Of a stretch of DNA of 64,000 nt, positions 59,330 through 64,000 are shown in pieces. Each line of letters begins with the position of its first letter. The first letter of the stretch is position 1. The DNA is from Streptomyces sp. NBC_00271. GTDB taxonomy: Bacteria > Actinomycetota > Actinomycetes > Streptomycetales > Streptomycetaceae. Below the pieces are notes generated by a model. The model did no database searches. It was not told the origin of the DNA and was given only the letters and a program-made list of their open reading frames with translations. A program made the translations under genes and the position numbers. The stretch is taken from NCBI RefSeq assembly GCF_036178845.1, contig NZ_CP108070.1, positions 4,712,001-4,776,000 on the forward strand, read 5' to 3'.

Positions 59330-60451
59330 GTGCCAGGACCAGAGACCGCGTCCGACCCCTCCTCCCCGACGCCCGCCACGTCGCCCGGGCCGGACACGGC
59401 GAGCGAGGTGGTGCGGTGGGCGGCCTTCAGCTGCGTCCTGGTCCCCGTCGTCCTCGTCGGGTTCGGCACCTCCCTCGCCGGCGCGGCCGGTGCGGCGCTG
59501 GGCCTGGCGGCCGTGACCGGTGCCTGCCTGGTCCTGCTGCGCCAGTCCGAGCGCGTCGCGGCCCGCCTCCGTGCGGATGTGCCGGCCCCGCCCCGGGCCC
59601 GGCACAGCAGGACCCGCCCCCACGGCGGCGCCCCGCACCACCACCACGGTCGCCCCGGGCGTCGCCGCCGGGGTCGCACCGAGGCGCCCCGCGGGGAAGG
59701 AGACCCCCGCACCCGGGATCGCGGCGACGGGGGGCCCGGGGGCCACCGAAGAGCGGGCGGTGCGGGGAGGGGAGGCGGAGGCGGCCCGCGGGACGGCGGT
59801 GGCGGGGCCCACCGCGAGACGGCCCGCGCCGAGGGGACCACCCCCGGTGCACGGAGCCCCGACACCGGGGCCCGGAGCGACCAGAGCCACGCAGCACGGG
59901 ACCGGAACGCGAGCGACCGGAACGGAGGGGACCGGAACGGACGGGACTGGGACACACAGAACCGGGACGCACGGGACCGGGACACGCGGAACCCGGACAC
60001 ACGGAATCCGGACGACCGGAACCAGGACACACGGAACCCGGACGGCCAGGATCCGGACGGACGCGATCCCGGCGCACAGGCCCACGCCACAGCGAACCCG
60101 ACCGCACGGGACCGGCCCCCGGGCAACCTGGCCGAACGAGACGGGCCCCCGGAGAACCTGATCACCTGGGACCGTGTCCCGCAGAGCCTGATCACGTGGG
60201 ACCCGAGCGGCTGGAACCGGGGCGCACAGGATCCGGACACCCGCGTCCGGGACGCCCGGGGCCGGGACACGCGCGACCAGGACACACAGCCCGACGCCCC
60301 TCGCGGCGGCGTCCCGCTCGAGCGCCCCGCACGGCACCGCGGCACGCAGGATTTGGCCGACTCGCACATGGTGAACGGCTTGCGGGGCAGCAGCGGCTCG
60401 GGGGCGCACAGGGGCGGGCGTCACGGCGAGGGAATGAAGCCGGTTGACTGA
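59330..60451 (+). CDS. Small membrane protein enlarged by a low-complexity Arg-Asp-rich tract
   Basis: GTG 59330 follows GGAGCAG. Residues about 25-70 (SEVVRWAAFSCVLVPVVLVGFGTSLAGAAGAALGLAAVTGACLVLLRQSERVAARL) form two membrane helices, and the C terminus SGAHRGGRHGEGMKPVD is also ordinary. Between them, about residues 85-340 are low complexity: first Arg/Gly-rich, then many copies of short D-R-N/D-T-R-N-P-D-type units encoded by near-repeats of GGGAC, GGAAC and CCGGAC. From memory, Streptomyces proteins at this place upstream of adpA are about 120 residues, so most of the 373 residues would be a strain-specific expansion. Function unknown. Confidence 0.65.
   Translation: MPGPETASDPSSPTPATSPGPDTASEVVRWAAFSCVLVPVVLVGFGTSLAGAAGAALGLAAVTGACLVLLRQSERVAARLRADVPAPPRARHSRTRPHGGAPHHHHGRPGRRRRGRTEAPRGEGDPRTRDRGDGGPGGHRRAGGAGRGGGGGPRDGGGGAHRETARAEGTTPGARSPDTGARSDQSHAARDRNASDRNGGDRNGRDWDTQNRDARDRDTRNPDTRNPDDRNQDTRNPDGQDPDGRDPGAQAHATANPTARDRPPGNLAERDGPPENLITWDRVPQSLITWDPSGWNRGAQDPDTRVRDARGRDTRDQDTQPDAPRGGVPLERPARHRGTQDLADSHMVNGLRGSSGSGAHRGGRHGEGMKPVD
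59880..60300. repeat. Degenerate short tandem repeats within the membrane-protein gene
   Basis: Runs of 9-15-base units such as GACCGGAAC, GGGACACGCG and GGAACCCGGACACAC recur with small changes, keeping the frame open on both strands. This explains the long shadow frames here. Confidence 0.75.
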
Positions 60452-60829
60452 CCGGTTTGCGCGCACGCCCCCGCTTCTTTTCAGCCAACTTCGGTCACCC
60501 GCGCATCCCTTGCTCGAACGACCCCCCAACCCGCGTTCCACCTGCACCGAAAGCCCTCCGGAGGGCGCGCGCACCCTATGGGGATTGGCCACTGACACGA
60601 GGCGCACTTCCCTGCACGGCCCACGAGTGCAACGCTTCGTGATCGAATGCTTCACGCCAAGTTGCCATGTCGACATTCTGCCGACTGCCGAACTGGTCAC
60701 CTTGGCGCCACGGGACACAGTAGATTCGATCTTGACTGTCTTACGGCGGGGGACTCGTGCAGGACCGAGGGGAAACGTGCAGGAGCGACACAACCGAGGA
60801 GCCGCGACCACCGAGGGGGGCTTAGCAGT
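60452..60829 (+). promoter_or_regulatory. Long upstream region of adpA
   Basis: 378 bases without a gene. It contains the 14-bp palindrome GCCCTCCGGAGGGC (60553-60566), the palindrome ATGTCGACAT (60667-60676), and two CGTGCAGGA direct repeats (60756-60764, 60776-60784) in the probable leader. adpA genes are known for long, multiply regulated upstream regions (BldD, AdpA itself, gamma-butyrolactone receptors); I cannot assign these sites to any of them. Confidence 0.5.
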
Positions 60830-62059
60830 ATGAGCCACGACTCCACTGCCGCGCCGGAAGCCGCGGCCCGGAAACTTTCCGGGCGACGCCGCAAGGAGAT
60901 CGTCGCGGTGCTGCTGTTCAGCGGCGGCCCCATCTTCGAGAGTTCCATACCGCTGTCGGTGTTCGGGATTGACCGCCAGGACGCCGGCGTGCCGCGCTAC
61001 CGACTTCTGGTGTGCGGCGGCGAAGAAGGCCCGCTGCGGACCACAGGGGGCCTGGAACTCACCGCGCCGCATGGCCTGGAGGCGATCTCGCGGGCGGGCA
61101 CCGTCGTGGTGCCGGCCTGGCGTTCGATCACCTCGCCGCCACCGGAGGAAGCGCTCGACGCGCTGCGCCGGGCGCACGAGGAGGGAGCCCGCATAGTCGG
61201 ACTGTGCACCGGCGCCTTCGTGCTGGCCGCCGCCGGACTGCTGGACGGCCGACCGGCGACGACCCACTGGATGTACGCACCGACGCTGGCCAAGCGCTAC
61301 CCGTCGGTCCACGTCGACCCGCGAGAACTCTTCGTGGACGACGGAGACGTACTGACCTCCGCGGGTACGGCGGCCGGAATCGATCTCTGTCTCCACATCG
61401 TGCGGACGGACCACGGCAACGAGGCGGCCGGCGCGCTGGCCCGCCGTCTTGTCGTGCCCCCGCGCCGGAGCGGCGGTCAGGAGCGCTATCTCGATCGATC
61501 TTTACCAGAGGAGATCGGCGCCGACCCCCTCGCGGAGGTCGTCGCCTGGGCGCTGGAGCACCTCCACGAGCAGTTCGACGTCGAGACGCTGGCGGCACGC
61601 GCGTACATGAGCCGCCGCACCTTCGACCGGCGGTTCCGCTCGCTCACGGGGAGCGCTCCCCTGCAGTGGCTGATCACTCAGCGCGTACTGCAGGCGCAGC
61701 GGCTGCTGGAGACCTCCGACTACTCGGTCGACGAGGTCGCCGGACGCTGCGGCTTCCGTTCGCCGGTCGCGCTGCGGGGCCACTTCCGGCGCCAGCTCGG
61801 CTCGTCCCCGGCCGCGTACCGGGCGGCGTACCGCGCGCGCAGGCCGCAGTCGGAACGGCCGTCGGACGTGGACGGCTCCGCGGGCCAGGCCGGGCCGTCG
61901 CCCGTCCTGAACCAGGAGAGCCCGGTGCCGCTGCAGACCCGCCGCACGGCGGCCGCCACCGCCCTGGGCCCGTCGACGTCCCTGTCGACGGAGCCGGGCA
62001 AGACGGGCACCGAGCTGTACGCGGCCGGGCGCCTGCCGGGGCAGCGCAGCGCGCCCTGA
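60830..62059 (+). CDS. adpA: AdpA/BldH, central developmental AraC-family regulator
   Basis: Master regulator of morphological differentiation and secondary metabolism in Streptomyces. The 409-residue protein has a DJ-1/PfpI-like dimerisation domain (about 18-215: IVAVLLFSGGPIFESSIPLSVFG, GARIVGLCTGAFVLAAAGLLDGRPATTHW) and an AraC DNA-binding domain (about 240-340: ETLAARAYMSRRTFDRRFRSLTGSAPLQWL, SVDEVAGRCGFRSPVALRGHFRRQLG). Codon 225 is TTA, in the linker, as in other adpA genes, so translation depends on the bldA tRNA. ATG 60830 has AGGGGGG 9 bases upstream. Followed by a strong terminator, then ornA. Confidence 0.96.
   Translation: MSHDSTAAPEAAARKLSGRRRKEIVAVLLFSGGPIFESSIPLSVFGIDRQDAGVPRYRLLVCGGEEGPLRTTGGLELTAPHGLEAISRAGTVVVPAWRSITSPPPEEALDALRRAHEEGARIVGLCTGAFVLAAAGLLDGRPATTHWMYAPTLAKRYPSVHVDPRELFVDDGDVLTSAGTAAGIDLCLHIVRTDHGNEAAGALARRLVVPPRRSGGQERYLDRSLPEEIGADPLAEVVAWALEHLHEQFDVETLAARAYMSRRTFDRRFRSLTGSAPLQWLITQRVLQAQRLLETSDYSVDEVAGRCGFRSPVALRGHFRRQLGSSPAAYRAAYRARRPQSERPSDVDGSAGQAGPSPVLNQESPVPLQTRRTAAATALGPSTSLSTEPGKTGTELYAAGRLPGQRSAP
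61502..61504 (+). promoter_or_regulatory. bldA-dependent TTA codon in adpA
   Basis: Codon 225 of adpA (in DRSLPEEIG) is TTA, the rarest Streptomyces leucine codon, read by the bldA tRNA. It lies between the two domains of AdpA, the conserved place for this switch. Confidence 0.95.
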
Positions 62060-62075
62060 GGCGATGACGCGAGAC

Positions 62076-62114
62076 GGGGCGGCCCGGGACCCGACGAGGG
62101 TCCCGGGCCGCCCC
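62076..62114. terminator. Perfect 17-bp terminator hairpin after adpA
   Basis: GGGGCGGCCCGGGACCC (62076-62092) pairs with GGGTCCCGGGCCGCCCC (62098-62114), loop GACGA, 16 bases past the adpA stop. Confidence 0.85.
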
Positions 62115-62189
62115 CGTCCCAGGCCACCACGCAGGTCACCGCCGTCCCGGATCTGCCCGTGCGCCTGAGCGCGCCGTAGGGTTAGGGCC

Positions 62190-62792
62190 ATGAACGATCG
62201 CATGGTGTGGATCGACTGCGAGATGACCGGGCTCTCGCTGTCGGAGGACGCACTCATCGAGGTGGCCGCGCTGGTCACCGACTCGGAACTGAACGTGCTC
62301 GGCGAAGGGGTGGACATCGTGATCCGCCCGCCGGAGCGGGCGCTGGAGACGATGCCGGACGTGGTGCGCCAGATGCACACGGCCTCCGGCCTCCTCGACG
62401 AGCTGGCCGAGGGCACGACCCTGGCCGACGCCGAGGCACAGGTCCTCGCCTACGTACGTGAGCACGTCAAGGAGCCGGGTAAGGCCCCGCTGTGCGGAAA
62501 CTCGGTCGGCACGGACCGGGGCTTCCTGTCGCGCGACATGCCGGCCCTCGAGGACTATCTCCACTACCGCATCGTGGACGTCTCCTCGGTGAAGGAGCTG
62601 GCCCGCCGCTGGTACCCCCGGGCCTACTTCAACAGCCCGGAGAAGAACGGCAACCATCGCGCCCTCGCCGACATCCGCGAATCCATCGCGGAGCTCCGCT
62701 ACTACCGCGAGGCGATCTTCGTCCCGCAGCCCGGCCCCGACTCGGACACCGCCCGCGCCATCGCGGCGAAGCACGTGCTGCCCGCCGAATGA
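62190..62792 (+). CDS. ornA: Oligoribonuclease
   Basis: DEDDh 3'-5' exonuclease that degrades 2-5-nt RNAs, including pGpG from c-di-GMP turnover. The 200-residue protein has WIDCEMTGL (DxE), [11 protein letters not shown] (Asp) and [14 protein letters not shown] (HxxxD), all catalytic residues present. Loss of ornA impairs growth and development in Streptomyces, and the gene commonly follows adpA. ATG 62190. Confidence 0.96.
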   Translation: MNDRMVWIDCEMTGLSLSEDALIEVAALVTDSELNVLGEGVDIVIRPPERALETMPDVVRQMHTASGLLDELAEGTTLADAEAQVLAYVREHVKEPGKAPLCGNSVGTDRGFLSRDMPALEDYLHYRIVDVSSVKELARRWYPRAYFNSPEKNGNHRALADIRESIAELRYYREAIFVPQPGPDSDTARAIAAKHVLPAE

Positions 62793-62897
62793 CGGGTGTC
62801 CGGGGCCCCGAGGGACCCCGGAGAAAGCCTGGCGCGAGCACCCCTTCGGACCCTGTACACTTTTTCTCGGCCGGTCAGGGAAACCAAGACCGGTCGT

Positions 62898-62971
62898 GGT
62901 GGGTGTAGCTCAGCTGGTAGAGCACCTGGTTGTGGTCCAGGATGTCGCGGGTTCAAGTCCCGTCACTCACC
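62898..62971 (+). tRNA. tRNA-His (anticodon GTG)
   Basis: Cloverleaf: acceptor GTGGGTG/CACTCAC (one G-T pair), D stem GAGC/GCTC-type, anticodon stem CCTGG/CCAGG with loop TTGTGGT, T arm GCGGG-TTCAAGT-CCCGT. An extra G at -1 faces C73, the tRNA-His identity element. The 3' CCA is not encoded. Confidence 0.97.
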
Positions 62972-62980
62972 CTGATCGAC

Positions 62981-63014
62981 TGAGGCCCGGTCCGCGCAAG
63001 CGGACCGGGCCTCA
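62981..63014 (+). terminator. Terminator after tRNA-His
   Basis: TGAGGCCCGGTCCGC (62981-62995) and its exact complement (63000-63014) with a GCAA tetraloop; 15-bp perfect stem 10 bases after the tRNA. Confidence 0.88.
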
Positions 63015-63084
63015 GTCGTACGGCGAGCCGTGCGGCCGTACAGCCGGGTCCGCGCCTGCCCGGCGCGCCCTCTAGGCTCACCCA

Positions 63085-63600
63085 ATGCCCCCACCCCACC
63101 TCCCCGCCCACACCCTGCGCACCGCCCGTCTCGATCTCCTTCCCCTGCGTGTCGAACACGCCGGGGAAATGGCCGAGGTGCTGTCCGACCCGGCGCTGCA
63201 CACGTTCATCGGCGGCGCACCCGCCACTCCCGAGGCCTTGCGTTCACGCTATGAACGCCTCGTCGCGGGCTCCCCCGACCCGGCCGTCGTCTGGTGCAAC
63301 TGGGTACTGCGGCTGCGCGAGGAGGGGTGTCTCGTCGGTACGGTCCAGGCGACGGTCACCGGGGAGGTCGCGGAGATCGCCTGGGTGGTGGGCACGCCCT
63401 GGCAGGGACGGGGGTTCGCCGGGGAGGCGGCGCGGGGGCTGGTCGGCCGGTTGGGCGAGGAGCCCGGCGTCCGTACGGTCGTCGCGCACGTCCACCCCGA
63501 CCACCGGGCCTCCGCGGCCGTCGCCGCGGCCGCCGGGCTGGGCCCGACCGACCGGTACCAGGACGGCGAAGTCCGGTGGGAGCTGCCGCTACGGCGGTGA
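63085..63600 (+). CDS. GNAT-family N-acetyltransferase
   Basis: The 171-residue protein has the RimJ/RimL-like layout: LRTARLDLLPLRVEHAGEMAEVLSDP at the start, then EIAWVVGTPWQGRGFAGEAARGLV with the acetyl-CoA loop (Q/RxxGxG/A) and VVAHVHPDHRASAAVAAAAGL. The substrate is unknown (small molecule or N-terminal amine). ATG 63085. Convergent with the kinase-like gene, two bases between stops. Confidence 0.88.
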   Translation: MPPPHLPAHTLRTARLDLLPLRVEHAGEMAEVLSDPALHTFIGGAPATPEALRSRYERLVAGSPDPAVVWCNWVLRLREEGCLVGTVQATVTGEVAEIAWVVGTPWQGRGFAGEAARGLVGRLGEEPGVRTVVAHVHPDHRASAAVAAAAGLGPTDRYQDGEVRWELPLRR

Positions 63601-63602
63601 CC

Positions 63603-64000
63603 TCAGCCCCCGTGCGGGCGATTGGCGGCCCGCCACGCGTCGGCGAACCGGTGGACGTCCTCGAAGCGTTCCTCGGGGTCGGACCGGGTCGCCCGGACGA
63701 TCACCGCCTGCTGGGCCGGGGTCCCCCGCCAGGCGCGTTCCTCGTCGCCCGCGTCCAGCAGGAGCCTGGCGGTGCGGCCCAGGGTGAAGACCGTCGTACG
63801 GGTGTCGATCACGGCCCCGCACACGAACTCCTCGGGGGCCATGAACCGGCGCGAACCCGGCAGGCGTTCCTCCTCGACCACGAACGGGCCCGGCCGGTAC
63901 TCGTCGAGGTCGACCAGGTGGACGACGTCGCCCCCGAAGTCGTACAGCAGCGCGCCGTCGTAGAAGTCGACCGCGACATGCCCGGCGACCTCCACCGCGA
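63603..64000 (-). CDS. Protein-kinase-like protein, C-terminal part (gene runs out of window)
   Basis: About 132 residues of the C terminus are visible. VAVDFYDGALLYDFGGDVVHLVDLDEYRPGPF resembles the region around the kinase metal-binding DFG-type aspartate, RRFMAPEEF matches the APE motif, and FTLGRTARLLL plus ATRSDPEERFEDVHRFADAWRAA match the closing helices of Ser/Thr kinase domains. The N lobe and catalytic loop lie beyond position 64000, so activity cannot be judged; it could be a pseudokinase or a small-molecule phosphotransferase. Confidence 0.7.
   Translation of the reverse strand, partial: AVEVAGHVAVDFYDGALLYDFGGDVVHLVDLDEYRPGPFVVEEERLPGSRRFMAPEEFVCGAVIDTRTTVFTLGRTARLLLDAGDEERAWRGTPAQQAVIVRATRSDPEERFEDVHRFADAWRAANRPHGG

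Noticed and set aside
59288..61414. 708-codon minus-strand frame across the repeat protein and adpA
   Set aside because: Antisense to the certain adpA gene; openness is due to the repeat tract.

Overview
The window is high-GC actinobacterial DNA and almost certainly comes from a Streptomyces chromosome. It carries a complete desEFABCD desferrioxamine locus, an adpA/bldH gene with an in-frame TTA (bldA) codon followed by oligoribonuclease, XRE-DUF397 and SUFU genes, and many GTG/TTG starts and ATGA/GTGA gene overlaps. From memory, the gene order from about 33 kb onward (TetR, accD1/accA1, hmgL, acdH, des genes, hexosaminidase, glmS, adpA, ornA) follows the S. coelicolor SCO2774-SCO2793 core region. 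I could not run an alignment.

Layout. 1-2 kb: the 3' part of a hydroxymethylbilane synthase convergent with an EPSP synthase. 2.3-13.4 kb: mostly secreted or envelope proteins (GH3 hexosaminidase, lipoprotein, S37 tripeptidyl aminopeptidase, two small secreted proteins, fused heterodimer-type ABC exporter, phytase-esterase-like protein, beta-lactamase-fold protein). 13.6-17 kb: an accessory-looking patch with two coupled small genes, a divergent XRE-DUF397 pair and a three-gene SUFU-domain operon. 17.2-20.5 kb: a glycine-rich PMT-type glycosyltransferase and a secreted endonuclease I. 20.6-26.7 kb: a ThDP decarboxylase, ureohydrolase and SSS transporter operon divergent from a PucR regulator, which reads as a guanidino-compound/arginine catabolic unit. 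26.8-31.4 kb: a phosphatase-like protein, then a small secreted protein, a hairpin and an ABC ATPase/FtsX permease pair. 31.4-35.6 kb: CDF transporter, thioesterase, acyl-CoA dehydrogenase, a PD-(D/E)XK-like protein and a broken gene. 35.6-42.1 kb: TetR regulator divergent from a leucine/branched-chain acyl-CoA operon. 42.2-43.5 kb: GntR regulator with a DUF1648 membrane protein.

43.8-51 kb is the siderophore locus: ferrioxamine-binding lipoprotein and reductase behind one iron box, and desABCD behind a second, perfect 19-bp iron box, ending in a hairpin. 51-57.6 kb is amino-sugar metabolism (GH20 hexosaminidase with a DasR-type operator, glmS) interleaved with a DUF4429 protein and a Tat-exported purple acid phosphatase. 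57.7-62.8 kb holds a YaaH-type transporter, a universal stress protein, a membrane protein swollen by a low-complexity repeat tract, adpA and ornA. The window closes with tRNA-His, a GNAT acetyltransferase and a truncated kinase-like gene.

The least explained parts are the secreted-protein/ABC cassette at 27.9-31.4 kb, the SUFU operon at 15.5-17.0 kb, the guanidino operon, the expanded repeat gene at 59.3-60.5 kb, and the in-frame stop at 35.45 kb. No CRISPR array, insertion sequence, prophage or rRNA was seen. No single system here can be called new from the sequence alone; the ranked findings are candidates.
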